Part shown: positions 7,040 through 17,221 of the stretch, piece by piece
Layout of the letters: every line of letters starts with the position of its first letter
Position numbering within the stretch: the first letter of the stretch is position 1
Assembly: GCF_020281205.1 (NCBI RefSeq)
Contig: NZ_JACXZC010000013.1
Span: forward strand, 1-64,000
DNA length: 64,000 bases
Reading direction: 5' to 3'
From: Empedobacter stercoris
GTDB lineage: Bacteria; Bacteroidota; Bacteroidia; Flavobacteriales; Weeksellaceae
The notes under the pieces: model-generated
Told to the model about the DNA's origin: nothing
Database searches by the model: none
What the model saw: the letters and a program-made list of their open reading frames with translations, nothing else
Position numbers and translations under genes: made by a program

Positions 7040-9244
7040 CTAAAACCAGTAACCTAAACTTAAATTAAATAATCCTTTTTTGGTATAAGGCGAATAACTC
7101 CAAATGAAATTTAAAGGTCCTAATGGACTATCGTAGCCATAGGTAATGCCATATCCAAGATATTTGTAATCGGTTAAACTTAATTGCTCAAATCTGTCGG
7201 TAATATTTGCGATATTCATAAACAGACTTGTGTAATGATTTTTCAAAATTCGAGCTTGCAAATGAGACCCAAATAACAATTGATTGTCGCCAATCGCAGA
7301 GCCAAAAGGAAGCCCATAAAACTTCGTGTAATTGAAAAAATCTTGTTCAACATAACCTCCAATATAAAATTTCTGAGGTATCGTTACATTATCGTTGAAA
7401 AAGGTTCCAAAGTTAGCAGTAAATCTGTAACTTAGGAAATTATTTAACGGAAAATTTGCCTCTAAACTTGATTCTAATAAATAGTTATTTTCGAATCCAG
7501 TAACATTAGAATCAAATAAATACTTGAAACTTCCATCAAATTTTAAACCACTTCGTGCAAAATTAGCATTGTTTCGGTTATCTGCTTTGATGTAGCCATA
7601 TGCTTTCCAATAATAACCTTCTGATTTTGCTGGAAAATCTTCGTTTTTCGTAATATAGTTGTTTGTAAAAACCTTCGTATATTGATGCTCTAAGCCAACA
7701 CCAATCGCATATTTTTCTTTGATTGTAGATTGAATGTAGATTTGATTGATGTATTCTCTAAAATTGTAATTGACTTTTTTATAAATATTATCTTGACCAA
7801 AGAAGTTTCTGAGGTCAATTTCTTTATCAAAATAATGTGAAAAAGAGTTGAAACCAATACTTGGTAAATATCCATTGTCAATGAAAAAATTGATGTTATA
7901 TCGAGCATAATCCCCAACGACAACATCAGCTGAAAGTACCGAGTTTTTGACAAATAAATTTTTAGACGTAAAGTTCAAAAGTAACCCTGTTTTGAATAAA
8001 TCATCGTAATGTAATCCGAAACGAATTGATTGTTTGGTCTTATTTTCTTGAACTTTTAAGGTTAATAAATTTTCATCATCTTCGATTTCTGAAATTTTAT
8101 ACGTAATATTATTAAAGTTTCCTGAAGCATATAACTTCGAAATTCCAAACTTTAAATCATCGTATTTTATTATTTCGGGAGTTCGAATCCCTAATTTACC
8201 TTCGATGTAATTCTTGTTAAAATTTTTCAAACCTTCAACCTCGATATTTTTTACCAAAACATAATCATCCAATTTTATTTCATTTCTTTGAGTTTTGGAT
8301 GCATGTTGTTTTTGAGCAATTTCTTTCAATTGATCAAACACTTTTTCTGAAGCGATAAGACCTCTGTTGTAGATGGAATCTACTTTATCAAAACTCGTCA
8401 CAGAATATTCTTTCAATTCAGGTTTAATTAAAAGATCTACTAATTTCTTTTGTTCATCTGTTTTTTTAACGATGCTCATCGTCATAATTTGACTCAAAAT
8501 ATCAATCGCTGAATTGAGGTCTTCACCCTTTTGCAAACCATCTCCAAGCTCGACTCCGATAATGATATCGGCACCCATTTCTTTTACTTCTTTGACAGGG
8601 AAATTATTGACAACGCCGCCATCAACATAAATTTTTCCGTCAATTGTAACAGGGTCCAACATCGTAGGATAAGCGCCAGAAGCTAAAATTACGCGAGGTA
8701 AAAATCCTGAACGAAACACTTTTTCTTCACCAGTTTCGAGATTTGTTCCAATGCAAACAAATGGTGTAGGAAGTTGATTGAAATCGTCGATATTGTGAAC
8801 TGGGCGTAGTAGATATGTTAATAAATCTAATGGTCCTTGCCCTTTAGAAAAAGCATTTGGAATGGTTAGTTTGAACTTATCAAAAGGTAATTCTAAGATA
8901 TACTTTTCTTTGTATGCTTTTTCAAAAAAAGGAATTTCTGCACGGTCTTTATTTTGTGTAATCAAAGAAGAAATATCCAGTTGATACATGATTTTTTGAA
9001 GTTCATCGGGAGTATAACCAGCCGCATATAAGCCGCCGATAATCGCTCCCATACTTGTTCCTCCAACATAGTCAATCTTAATTCCAGCTTCTTCTATTTT
9101 CTTTAAAGCACCAACATGTGCATAACCTTTTGCGCCACCACCACTCAATACAACGCCAACTTTTAATCGTGTGGAATCGTTCTTCGTTTCTTGGGCAAAA
9201 GAAATGGTTGAAATAATGAAAATAAAAGCTAAAAGACTGCGCAT
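7040..9244 (-). CDS. Patatin-like phospholipase with BamA-like outer-membrane barrel (PlpD/FplA type)
   Basis: 734 residues. Signal peptide 1-17. A patatin domain covers about 27-300, with the oxyanion loop SGGGAKG at 34-40, the nucleophile Ser64 in GGTSMG and Asp208 in VDGG, completing the Ser-Asp dyad. A POTRA-like linker (about 330-400, VKNIEVEGLKNFNK) leads to a C-terminal 16-strand barrel of the BamA superfamily, ending in a typical aromatic terminus (NLSLGYWF). This is the type Vd secretion architecture of PlpD and FplA. It should hydrolyse phospholipid acyl chains at the cell surface or periplasmic face. It is co-directional with ybeY 4 bases downstream. No missing catalytic residue. 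Confidence 0.9.
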   Translation of the reverse strand: MRSLLAFIFIISTISFAQETKNDSTRLKVGVVLSGGGAKGYAHVGALKKIEEAGIKIDYVGGTSMGAIIGGLYAAGYTPDELQKIMYQLDISSLITQNKDRAEIPFFEKAYKEKYILELPFDKFKLTIPNAFSKGQGPLDLLTYLLRPVHNIDDFNQLPTPFVCIGTNLETGEEKVFRSGFLPRVILASGAYPTMLDPVTIDGKIYVDGGVVNNFPVKEVKEMGADIIIGVELGDGLQKGEDLNSAIDILSQIMTMSIVKKTDEQKKLVDLLIKPELKEYSVTSFDKVDSIYNRGLIASEKVFDQLKEIAQKQHASKTQRNEIKLDDYVLVKNIEVEGLKNFNKNYIEGKLGIRTPEIIKYDDLKFGISKLYASGNFNNITYKISEIEDDENLLTLKVQENKTKQSIRFGLHYDDLFKTGLLLNFTSKNLFVKNSVLSADVVVGDYARYNINFFIDNGYLPSIGFNSFSHYFDKEIDLRNFFGQDNIYKKVNYNFREYINQIYIQSTIKEKYAIGVGLEHQYTKVFTNNYITKNEDFPAKSEGYYWKAYGYIKADNRNNANFARSGLKFDGSFKYLFDSNVTGFENNYLLESSLEANFPLNNFLSYRFTANFGTFFNDNVTIPQKFYIGGYVEQDFFNYTKFYGLPFGSAIGDNQLLFGSHLQARILKNHYTSLFMNIANITDRFEQLSLTDYKYLGYGITYGYDSPLGPLNFIWSYSPYTKKGLFNLSLGYWF

Positions 9245-9306
9245 AAATTGATCTAAATTGAGGAATAAAGATAGTAATTTTGAATCTAAGTTGTAGAATT
9301 GTTTAA

Positions 9307-9585
9307 CTATTCTACATTATTTTCATAACAACTTAAATAATATGAAAATTTCGAAAAGTTGGAAGAAAAAGCTTTATTTACTTTTAGAAAAGGTTTTAGT
9401 TTTTCTATTTGTGAAACAGAAAGTGGGTATGAATCATAAATTTCTGTCGGATAATCATCCTTATTTAAGGTAAAATCATTTAAATAAAAAAGAATCTGTT
9501 CAGATGTTATTTCTAATTCGAATTCATTGTTCAGAGAATCGTCAGAATTATTATACTCTTCAATTAATCTAATTATTTTATCCAT
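9307..9585 (-). CDS. Small acidic hypothetical protein
   Basis: 92 residues, rich in Asp, Glu, Asn and Tyr, with no signal peptide or membrane segment, so probably cytosolic. The pattern of an acidic N-terminal half, then YPTEIYDSYPLS and an IEKLKPF helix, reminds me of the short DUF7683-type proteins, some of which are linked to immunity functions; I hold this loosely. It lies between the murF-alr fusion and the patatin gene on the same strand with gaps of about 60 bases each side. Function unknown. Confidence 0.6.
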   Translation of the reverse strand: MDKIIRLIEEYNNSDDSLNNEFELEITSEQILFYLNDFTLNKDDYPTEIYDSYPLSVSQIEKLKPFLKVNKAFSSNFSKFSYYLSCYENNVE

Positions 9586-9641
9586 TTATTTTTTTTAAAA
9601 ATACAAAAAAAGAGCCACTTTTCAGTAACTCTTTCTATGTA

Positions 9642-12107
9642 TTATTCTTTATAATATACTCGTTTTATCCGTTGCGAAACAGAAGTCAAAACCTCGTAAG
9701 GAATTGTATCTAACCATTCGGTAACGTCCGCTAAAGTTGGAAGATTACCAAAGATTGTAACTTCATCACCTTCTTTACAAGATATGTCAGTTACATCAAC
9801 CATCATCATATCCATGCAAACAGATCCTGTTATGGTAGCTAATTTTCCATGAATACCAACTTTTCCCTTTCCATAACCAAGCGAACGACGAATGCCGTCG
9901 GCATAACCTACAGGTAAAGTTGCAATTTTGGTATTTCGTTCTGCGGTAAATCGACGACCGTAACTTACAGTTTCACCTTTTTCAATTTCAGAAATTTGAG
10001 AAATAACCGTTTTAAAACGTACAACAGGTTTCAGGTATTTCTCCATAAAATCGGTATATTCCGAATAACCGTACATACCAATTCCTAAACGAACCATGTC
10101 GTATTGATGTTCGCCATAGGCAACAATTCCAGGAGAATTTAACGCATGTTTAATTGGTTTTATGTTTAAGGCTGTTGAAATAGCAGCATAACTGTTATCA
10201 AAACGATTCAATTGATATTTGACATAATCTTCTTCTTCTGGCATATCTGCTGTTGCCAAATGCGTGAAAATTGATCGAACAACAACCTGTGAATGATCTT
10301 TTAAAATTGCAATTAATTCTTCGAAATCATTTTCATGAAACCCAAGACGATTCATTCCCGTTTCCATTTTCAGATGAATTGGAAAAGATGAAGAAATCTG
10401 TTTTTCTTGTAATTTTTGAATAAATAATTTTAACACACGTAAACTATAAATTTCGGGTTCCAATTGATAATCGATCACAGTAGAATAACTACTTTGTTCA
10501 GGATTCATTACAATAATTGGTACCGTAATTCCAGCCTCGCGTAATTCTTTTCCTTCGTCAGCTATTGCGACACCAAGAAAATCAACACCATTATTTTGTA
10601 ACGTATTTGCGACTTCAAAACTACCCGTTCCGTAACTATTCGCTTTTACCATACACATCAATTTAGTGGTTGGTTTTAGCAACGAACGATATACATTTAT
10701 ATTTTCGATAAGATGTTGCAAATTAATTTCGAGAACAGAATCGTTGGAACGCGTTTCCAATTCGTTCGAAATTTTTTCTAATTTGAATGGACGAGCACCT
10801 TTTAATAAAATTGCTTCGTTATCGACATGTTGATGTTTGAATTGTTCTAAGAATTCTTCAGTCGAATTAAATGAACGAACATACGATTGAAACAAATTTT
10901 TGAACTGCGAAATTTTTTCACCAATCAAAACGATTTCATCAAAATGATAAGGATTCACTAAATCGGCAGCTTGTTGATATAAATCTTCGTCAGATAAATT
11001 ACTTTGTAAAATATCCGTCAAAACCAGCGATTTTTTATCACGAGGTTGTTGATTAAGAACATTTAGCCCAATTTTTAATGAATTTAGATCAGAATTGAAG
11101 GTATCATTAATTAAGATAGAATGATTAATCGCTTCTTTTATTTCCAAACGCATTTCGATTGGTAATAATTGATTAAATTCTTCTTTAAATTGATTGTAAT
11201 CAATGTTTAAACTGATTAATGTTGTTAAACAAATTAAACTGTTTTTAATCGAAGCATCATCAATAAAAGGAATAGAATAAGTGAATTCTTCTTGATTATG
11301 TAAAATAGAAATTTGCGTATTAGTCTGATTACTTATGATTTGCTTGATTTGCACAGTGGCAGAATCTGAATAACCATAAGAATATTTATCTATATTGCTT
11401 AAATATATGTTTTCAAGAATAGCTTGACGAACTTTTTCATTATCGATATTGAAAACTAATTTTTCTACATTCGAAAATAATTTCAGTTTTTCTTGAATCA
11501 ATTCTTCTTGATTTTTGAAATTCTCTAAATGCGCTTCTCCAATTTTTGTCAATACACCAATTGTGGGCTGAATAATTTCTTCGAGATTTTGCATTTCGTT
11601 TGGCATCGAAATTCCTGCCTCAAAAATTCCCAAATCATTTTTTTCTTCCATTTGCAAAACAGAAAGCGCTGCTCCGAATTGAGAATTATAACTTTTTGGA
11701 CTTCGAACAATTGAGAATTTTTTCCATAACAATTGATTCAACCATTCTTTCACAATTGTTTTTCCATTAGAACCTGTAATTCCGATGACAGGAAACTGAT
11801 ATTGTTGACGATGAATTTTTGCCCAATTTTGTAAAGCAAATAGAGGATTTTCAACCTCTATAAAATTTGCTTGAGGTAAATGAGTCAATGCTTTTTCGAC
11901 CACAAAATTTCGAATTCCTTTTTGATAGGCATCTTGAATATATAAATGACCATCTTTTTGATTGACATGAAGTGCAAAGAAAATTCCGTGAGTTGGATTG
12001 ACAATCATACGCGAATCAAAGAATATTTGATCGATGATGGCATCTCCATTTCCAATCAAAGTACCATTTGTGATACTCGAAATTTGATTTAGATTATACG
12101 TTTTCAA
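9642..12107 (-). CDS. Bifunctional MurF-like ligase / alanine racemase
   Basis: 821 residues, a fusion known from Bacteroidota. Residues 1 to about 450 are a Mur ligase with the ATP loop GITGSNGKT at 109-117, which would join D-Ala-D-Ala to UDP-MurNAc-tripeptide. Residues from about 457 are a fold-III PLP alanine racemase with the PLP lysine in MVKANSYG, the catalytic-Tyr region [12 protein letters not shown] and the substrate-site segment [11 protein letters not shown]. Together they make and use D-Ala for peptidoglycan. The MurF motif that usually reads DDxYNANPxS reads [11 protein letters not shown] here, so ligase activity is uncertain while the racemase half looks intact. The start overlaps the tdk end by 14 bases, which suggests translational coupling. 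Confidence 0.93.
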   Translation of the reverse strand: MKTYNLNQISSITNGTLIGNGDAIIDQIFFDSRMIVNPTHGIFFALHVNQKDGHLYIQDAYQKGIRNFVVEKALTHLPQANFIEVENPLFALQNWAKIHRQQYQFPVIGITGSNGKTIVKEWLNQLLWKKFSIVRSPKSYNSQFGAALSVLQMEEKNDLGIFEAGISMPNEMQNLEEIIQPTIGVLTKIGEAHLENFKNQEELIQEKLKLFSNVEKLVFNIDNEKVRQAILENIYLSNIDKYSYGYSDSATVQIKQIISNQTNTQISILHNQEEFTYSIPFIDDASIKNSLICLTTLISLNIDYNQFKEEFNQLLPIEMRLEIKEAINHSILINDTFNSDLNSLKIGLNVLNQQPRDKKSLVLTDILQSNLSDEDLYQQAADLVNPYHFDEIVLIGEKISQFKNLFQSYVRSFNSTEEFLEQFKHQHVDNEAILLKGARPFKLEKISNELETRSNDSVLEINLQHLIENINVYRSLLKPTTKLMCMVKANSYGTGSFEVANTLQNNGVDFLGVAIADEGKELREAGITVPIIVMNPEQSSYSTVIDYQLEPEIYSLRVLKLFIQKLQEKQISSSFPIHLKMETGMNRLGFHENDFEELIAILKDHSQVVVRSIFTHLATADMPEEEDYVKYQLNRFDNSYAAISTALNIKPIKHALNSPGIVAYGEHQYDMVRLGIGMYGYSEYTDFMEKYLKPVVRFKTVISQISEIEKGETVSYGRRFTAERNTKIATLPVGYADGIRRSLGYGKGKVGIHGKLATITGSVCMDMMMVDVTDISCKEGDEVTIFGNLPTLADVTEWLDTIPYEVLTSVSQRIKRVYYKE

Positions 12108-12690
12108 CTTTTTGTTTGTTATGTTCTTCCCAAAAAGCAGCTCGGCTTAATGGTTCGTATTCTGAAGTTTCGCCTAATTCGACAAGACGATCACTGTCTA
12201 TTTTTCTGTGTGAGTAATTGGCTAAATTTCCTGTACGCACGCAAATCGCATGTACTTTGGTCACATATTCGGCAGTTGCCATTAGATTAGGCATAGGACC
12301 AAATGGTCGACCTTTAAAATCCATATCCAAACCAGCCACTATCACACGTTTTCCTTCGTTCGCTAATTGATTGGCAACATCTACGATTCCTTCATCAAAG
12401 AATTGCGCTTCGTCAATTCCTACCACATCACAATCATCAGCCAACAATAAAATTGCCGAAGAATACTCGACAGGCGTTGATGTAATCGAGTTTTGATTGT
12501 GTGAAACTACCTCGCGTTCTGCGTAACGAGTATCAACTGTAGGTTTGAAAATTTCGACACGTTGTTTAGCAAATTCGGCACGTTTTAGACGGCGTATAAG
12601 TTCTTCGGTTTTACCAGAAAACATTGAGCCACAGATGACTTCTATCCATCCACTTTTTTTGTTATGATTAAAGGTATTTTCGAGGAACAT
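12094..12690 (-). CDS. tdk: Thymidine kinase (type II)
   Basis: 198 residues. Phosphorylates thymidine for the salvage route to dTTP. The P-loop is GSMFSGKT at 21-28, the Walker B-like catalytic segment is GIDEAQFF, and the C-terminal lasso holds [13 protein letters not shown]. The second CxxC zinc pair of the human/E. coli type is not evident, as in other flavobacterial enzymes I recall. A TAAATTTG element on the minus strand at 12722-12729 could be its -7 box, but no TTG is present at the right distance. First gene of the minus-strand run that ends at the methyltransferase. Confidence 0.95.
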   Translation of the reverse strand: MFLENTFNHNKKSGWIEVICGSMFSGKTEELIRRLKRAEFAKQRVEIFKPTVDTRYAEREVVSHNQNSITSTPVEYSSAILLLADDCDVVGIDEAQFFDEGIVDVANQLANEGKRVIVAGLDMDFKGRPFGPMPNLMATAEYVTKVHAICVRTGNLANYSHRKIDSDRLVELGETSEYEPLSRAAFWEEHNKQKVENV

Positions 12691-12837
12691 AGTTCAAATA
12701 ATTTAGTTTAAAATGTGAGAACAAATTTACGGAATAAATTAGATGAGTTGGTTAAAAAATAAATGAAGATTAATTTAAAAGAAAATTAGTAATTTAGCGT
12801 TTTGTATTAGAAATTTACCTAAATTATTATATTAAGT

Positions 12838-13953
12838 ATGAAAAAAATTTTATTTGTTTTTGGAACACGACCAGAAGCAATAAAAGTAGCTCCATTAATA
12901 AAGTCTTTTAAAGAAGAAGATTTTTTTGATGTAAAAATTTGTAATACTGGACAACATAAAGAAATGTTGGATCAAGTATTAGATTTTTTTGAATTGGAAT
13001 GTGATTATAGATTAGATATAATGACTGAAAATCAAACTTTATATAGTATAACAGAACGAATAATTCATAATTTAAAAGAAGTATTAGAAGTTTATAATCC
13101 TGATTATGTATTTGTACATGGAGATACATCTACTACAATGGCTGCTAGTTTAGCCTCTTTTTATCATGGCTCTAAAATTTGCCATATAGAGGCAGGTTTG
13201 AGAACTTCAGACTTAAGAAATCCTTTTCCTGAGGAAGCAAATCGAAGAATTACATCTGTATTGAGTGATTATCATTTTTCTCCGACTGAATCATCTAAAA
13301 GAAATTTACTTAAAGAAAACATTGATGATAGTAAAATTTTTGTTACTGGAAATACTGTTATTGATGCTTTGTTATATGGAATAGAAAAAGTAAAATCTGA
13401 TAGCTCTATTGTTGCAGATTTAAAATTAAGATTATTATCTAATAAGGAAATTGTTTTGATAACTTGTCATCGTAGAGAAAACCATGGTAATGGAATTTTA
13501 AATGTATGTAAAGCTGTAAAAGAACTTGCACTATCGAACGAAAATTATCAATTTGTTTTTCCTGTCCATTTAAATCCTAAAATCTTAAAAATTGTTCATG
13601 AAGAATTGATTAGTATTGAAAATATAGTTTTAATAGAACCATTAAACTATCCTAATTTTATTTGGCTAATGAACGAATCAAAGATTATTGTTACCGATAG
13701 TGGCGGAGTGCAAGAAGAGGCTCCAAGTTTAGGAAAACCTGTAATTGTTGTTCGTGATGAAACAGAAAGACCAGAAGCTGTAGAAGCTGGTACAGTAAAA
13801 CTAGTAGGATCAAATGTAGATTTAATTGTTAAAAATGTACAAGCTTTAATAGATGATAAGAATTTATATGAAAAAATGAGTAATGCACATAATCCATATG
13901 GAGATGGTAAGGCTGTTGAAAGAATAATAGAGGTTATTAAAAATTATAATTAA
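12838..13953 (+). CDS. wecB: UDP-N-acetylglucosamine 2-epimerase (non-hydrolysing)
   Basis: 371 residues. Interconverts UDP-GlcNAc and UDP-ManNAc, a precursor of surface polysaccharides. Family features visible are FGTRPEAIKVAPL at the N-terminus, VHGDTSTT, HIEAGLRT followed by PFPEEANRR, CHRRENHG, and DSGGVQEEAPSLGKP in the C-terminal UDP site. It opens the AT-rich polysaccharide locus divergently from tdk. The next gene starts 8 bases downstream, so it heads an operon running to 19525. Confidence 0.95.
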   Translation: MKKILFVFGTRPEAIKVAPLIKSFKEEDFFDVKICNTGQHKEMLDQVLDFFELECDYRLDIMTENQTLYSITERIIHNLKEVLEVYNPDYVFVHGDTSTTMAASLASFYHGSKICHIEAGLRTSDLRNPFPEEANRRITSVLSDYHFSPTESSKRNLLKENIDDSKIFVTGNTVIDALLYGIEKVKSDSSIVADLKLRLLSNKEIVLITCHRRENHGNGILNVCKAVKELALSNENYQFVFPVHLNPKILKIVHEELISIENIVLIEPLNYPNFIWLMNESKIIVTDSGGVQEEAPSLGKPVIVVRDETERPEAVEAGTVKLVGSNVDLIVKNVQALIDDKNLYEKMSNAHNPYGDGKAVERIIEVIKNYN

Positions 13954-13961
13954 AACAAATA

Positions 13962-14927
13962 ATGAGTAAAGTAGAAGAAAATAATAATCAAGAAATTGAT
14001 TTAATTTATCTAGCACAAAAAATCAAAGAAATTTTTGTAAACTTAGGATTATTAATTTTTAATGTACTTAGATTTTTTATAAAGAGTAAATATATTTTAT
14101 TACTACTAATTATTTTAGGAGTAATTTTAGGCTTTTTTTATGATAAATATGCTCCTGTTCAATATAAGACAGAAGTAATTGTTGTGCCTAATTTTACTAG
14201 TACAGATTATCTTTATTCTGAAATACAAAATTTTAGTTCTAATATTCCCCGTAATAAAAAAGAGAAGATATTTTTAGAAGATATTTTAAAAATAGAAATA
14301 GAACCAATTACAGACATAAAATCATTTATCGAAAATACTCAAAATAGGGAGTTTTTGAAAATTTTGTCGGAGAATGGACAAAATTTTGAAAAGGTGTTGA
14401 AAGATAAAAATATTTTAAAAACCAATAAGTATCATTTAATTACTATCACAACAAAAACTAATAATTATACAAAAACTATTGTTGATTTTTTATTAGAGGA
14501 TTTAAATAAATCTAAGTATTATTTGGATAGAAGTAAATTGAGCATAGAAAATTTAAAAGAAAGTAAAATTCAATTAACAAAATCTATAGATCAAATCAAT
14601 GTGATTTTGGATAAATTAGGTACTAATGATTTAAAAAAAGGAGAAAATGATGTAAGTATTAATAACTACGATCAATTAGATTTAGTTATAGATTTGAAAA
14701 AAGAATATTTAGAAGAATTATTAAAAATAGATACTAAAATTATTGAATCTGAAAAGATCATATTCCCTGTAAACATTTCTTTTAATAATGAACCTATTTC
14801 GAAATTTTATCTAAAAAGTAAATTTGTCTTTCCAATTATTCTTATTGTAGCTTTTATTTTTTATAGTGTTTTAACTCGTTTTTATAAGAAATATGCTAAG
14901 ATTTCAAGTATAAGAAATGCGAGATAA
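13962..14927 (+). CDS. Chain-length determinant-like (Wzz/PCP) inner-membrane protein
   Basis: 321 residues. Two membrane helices, about 43-60 and 288-306, flank a periplasmic, helix-rich region of about 225 residues with abundant Lys and Asn; this is the polysaccharide co-polymerase layout. The classical Pro-rich stretch before the second helix is weak, so the call rests mainly on topology and position between wecB and a flippase. It would set polymer length in a Wzx/Wzy pathway. The C-terminus overlaps the flippase start by 11 bases. The N-terminal 40 residues are cytoplasmic and amphipathic. Confidence 0.65.
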   Translation: MSKVEENNNQEIDLIYLAQKIKEIFVNLGLLIFNVLRFFIKSKYILLLLIILGVILGFFYDKYAPVQYKTEVIVVPNFTSTDYLYSEIQNFSSNIPRNKKEKIFLEDILKIEIEPITDIKSFIENTQNREFLKILSENGQNFEKVLKDKNILKTNKYHLITITTKTNNYTKTIVDFLLEDLNKSKYYLDRSKLSIENLKESKIQLTKSIDQINVILDKLGTNDLKKGENDVSINNYDQLDLVIDLKKEYLEELLKIDTKIIESEKIIFPVNISFNNEPISKFYLKSKFVFPIILIVAFIFYSVLTRFYKKYAKISSIRNAR

Positions 14928-16203
14928 AATTGAGCAAATTCTTAAAAATAAGGACCTTAAAAAGGTTTTAATAACTCTTTTTTTGAGAATTATTGGCATA
15001 ATTACATTGTTTGGAATAACATTAATAATGACAAGAAATTTTCCAGCTAAAAATGTAGGAGATTATGATTTTTCTAGAACATTATTATTATTACTAGGTA
15101 GTATTACATTATTAGGTACGGATCAATCAATTTTATATTTTTCTGGATTTTTGGAGTCAAAACAATCTTTTTATAGTATGAAAAAACTGTATAATAAGAT
15201 TGTTTTGTTTATGTTTATTATGTGTTTAATAGTTTATATATTATTCAACTGTTTGCCAATAACTTTGTTTGAAAGTGATACTTTCTTATTCTTAAAAAAA
15301 GGAATCTTTATATTATTTTTTTATAGTTTAACAATATTTAATACTGAGTATTTAAGAGCAATCAATTATGTATATTTATCTGAGCTTTTTAGAAATACAT
15401 TTAAATATTTACCCTTATTATTAGGTTGTGTTTTGTTAATTAATTTTAACTTAGATTATTCTTTAGTCGATTTTTTTTATTTTGGTTTTGTAATATTGGC
15501 AATAATAACAACTGTTTGCTGCTTTTTATATAATAAAAAATTAAAACTTTCTAATGCACAAGTTTTTATAATAAGTAATAAAAAATTATTAGAAAGATCG
15601 ACTCCAATGCTTTTTAGTAATATATTAATTTTTTCAAATCTAAGTATAGATATTTTTCTTTTGAAAAAATATTATTCCTCTGTAGATATAGCTTATTATT
15701 CCACGATTATGAAGTTAATCACAATATTGTCAATGGTTATAATATCGTTTAATATTAACATTTCTACAAAAATATCAGAATTTTTTAGTTTGAATAAATT
15801 TGAAGATTTACAATTGTTAATCAAAAATAATACAAGAATAGTTTTATTGTTAAATATAGTTATAACAACTATCTTGATTTTTATAGGAGTTCCTCTTTTA
15901 GAATTTTTTGGAAAAGGTTATTCAGAGGCATATATACCTTTAATAATCCTTTTGTTTTCTCAAGTAATAAGTTCTACACTGTGTACAGCTCCAGTTATTT
16001 TAAATATGATAGGACAATCTAAAATTTATTTTGTAATCTTATTGTTTTCTACCTTTATTTGTTTGATTTTTAATGCAATATTAATTCCATATTATGGGAT
16101 AAATGGAGCAGCATTATCATTTTTAGTAACCAATTTTTTTACCTATTTTACAATTTATATTTATGTAAAAAGAAAATACAAATTATCAATATATTTTATC
16201 TAA
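14917..16203 (+). CDS. Oligosaccharide-lipid flippase (Wzx/MATE-like)
   Basis: 428 residues, almost entirely hydrophobic, with about 12 predicted membrane helices and short basic loops: the layout of polysaccharide biosynthesis flippases (PF01943/PF13440 type). Conserved-looking elements are the N-terminal amphipathic helix with R and N (MTRNFPAKNVGDYDF), where family members have a similar GxxxYG-like turn, and SKITY-like segments near the C-terminus. It should flip undecaprenyl-linked repeat units to the periplasm. It is in the operon between the co-polymerase and a glycosyltransferase and very AT-rich. Confidence 0.8.
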   Translation: MRDKIEQILKNKDLKKVLITLFLRIIGIITLFGITLIMTRNFPAKNVGDYDFSRTLLLLLGSITLLGTDQSILYFSGFLESKQSFYSMKKLYNKIVLFMFIMCLIVYILFNCLPITLFESDTFLFLKKGIFILFFYSLTIFNTEYLRAINYVYLSELFRNTFKYLPLLLGCVLLINFNLDYSLVDFFYFGFVILAIITTVCCFLYNKKLKLSNAQVFIISNKKLLERSTPMLFSNILIFSNLSIDIFLLKKYYSSVDIAYYSTIMKLITILSMVIISFNINISTKISEFFSLNKFEDLQLLIKNNTRIVLLLNIVITTILIFIGVPLLEFFGKGYSEAYIPLIILLFSQVISSTLCTAPVILNMIGQSKIYFVILLFSTFICLIFNAILIPYYGINGAALSFLVTNFFTYFTIYIYVKRKYKLSIYFI

Positions 16204-16207
16204 AGCT

Positions 16208-17221
16208 ATGACTTATTATTTCTATCTTCCTAAAAAAGCAATAAACGAAGCGACAATATTTTATGTAAATATTGTCAAAGAAGCTTTAGAGTTTAAAAAA
16301 AATGAAGTAATTTTTACAGAGACATTAGATTTTGAATTAGAAAAAGATGATTATATTTTAACGATACGATTAAGAGATTTTCTAATATCGTATTTAAAAT
16401 ATAAAACACAAAATACTATTTATTGGTTTCAAGGTATTCAGCCTGAAGAGTATTTAATGCTAAATAATAATACAATTAAATCTAAATTAACTAAACTGGG
16501 ATTAGATCGGTTGGAAAGTTGGGTACTTAAAAAAACTAAATATGTTTTTTTCGTATCTAATAAAATGAAAGAACATTTTGAAATAAAGCATAATTATAAA
16601 GTTGAAAATGATATAATTATGCCCTGTTTTAATAAACGATTGAATGAAGAGATGTTTACTTCTCCAAAAATAGAATCTTCATTTGTTTATGCAGGATCAT
16701 TATTTGCTTGGCAATGCTTTGATAAAACAATAGCATTATTTAAAGAGATTCAACAACAAATACCAGAAGCATCTTTAACTATACTAACAAATGAGATGGA
16801 GAAAGCTAAAATACAAATTGAATCTTTAGGGATAAAAAATTATTTTGTTAAGTTCGTTCCTTTAGAGGACTTAGACCAAGAGTTGTCAAAATATAAATAT
16901 GGATTTATTATAAGAGATAATATTTTAATAAACAATGTTTCTACACCAACTAAAATGAGTACGTATTTATCAGTTGGTTTAATTCCTATCTATACAGATG
17001 TAATAGAAGATTTTAATCAAAATCTTAAAAATTATAATTATCAAGTTTTATTGGATTATGAAGAAGATATAAAAGTATGGTCAGAAAAGATAAGAACGTT
17101 TAATCAAAAAGATATACAAATCACGAATCAATTTACAGAAACTAATACTATTTTTAATGATTATTACAACATTAGCAAGTATATCACAGTAATTCGAAAA
17201 ACTATAAATAGTATTGATTAA
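16208..17221 (+). CDS. Glycosyltransferase (GT4-like, GT-B fold)
   Basis: 337 residues with no membrane segment. The C-terminal half has the GT-B nucleotide-sugar half: SFVYAGSLFAWQCFDKT, then LTILTNEMEKAK, then the stretch STPTKMSTYLSVGLIPIYTD, where family members usually have an E-x7-E motif. Here the usual first Glu position is occupied by Thr/Lys, so the fit to GT4 is loose. It ends on the base where the next gene starts. Probably adds one sugar of the repeat unit; donor and acceptor cannot be told. Confidence 0.7.
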   Translation: MTYYFYLPKKAINEATIFYVNIVKEALEFKKNEVIFTETLDFELEKDDYILTIRLRDFLISYLKYKTQNTIYWFQGIQPEEYLMLNNNTIKSKLTKLGLDRLESWVLKKTKYVFFVSNKMKEHFEIKHNYKVENDIIMPCFNKRLNEEMFTSPKIESSFVYAGSLFAWQCFDKTIALFKEIQQQIPEASLTILTNEMEKAKIQIESLGIKNYFVKFVPLEDLDQELSKYKYGFIIRDNILINNVSTPTKMSTYLSVGLIPIYTDVIEDFNQNLKNYNYQVLLDYEEDIKVWSEKIRTFNQKDIQITNQFTETNTIFNDYYNISKYITVIRKTINSID

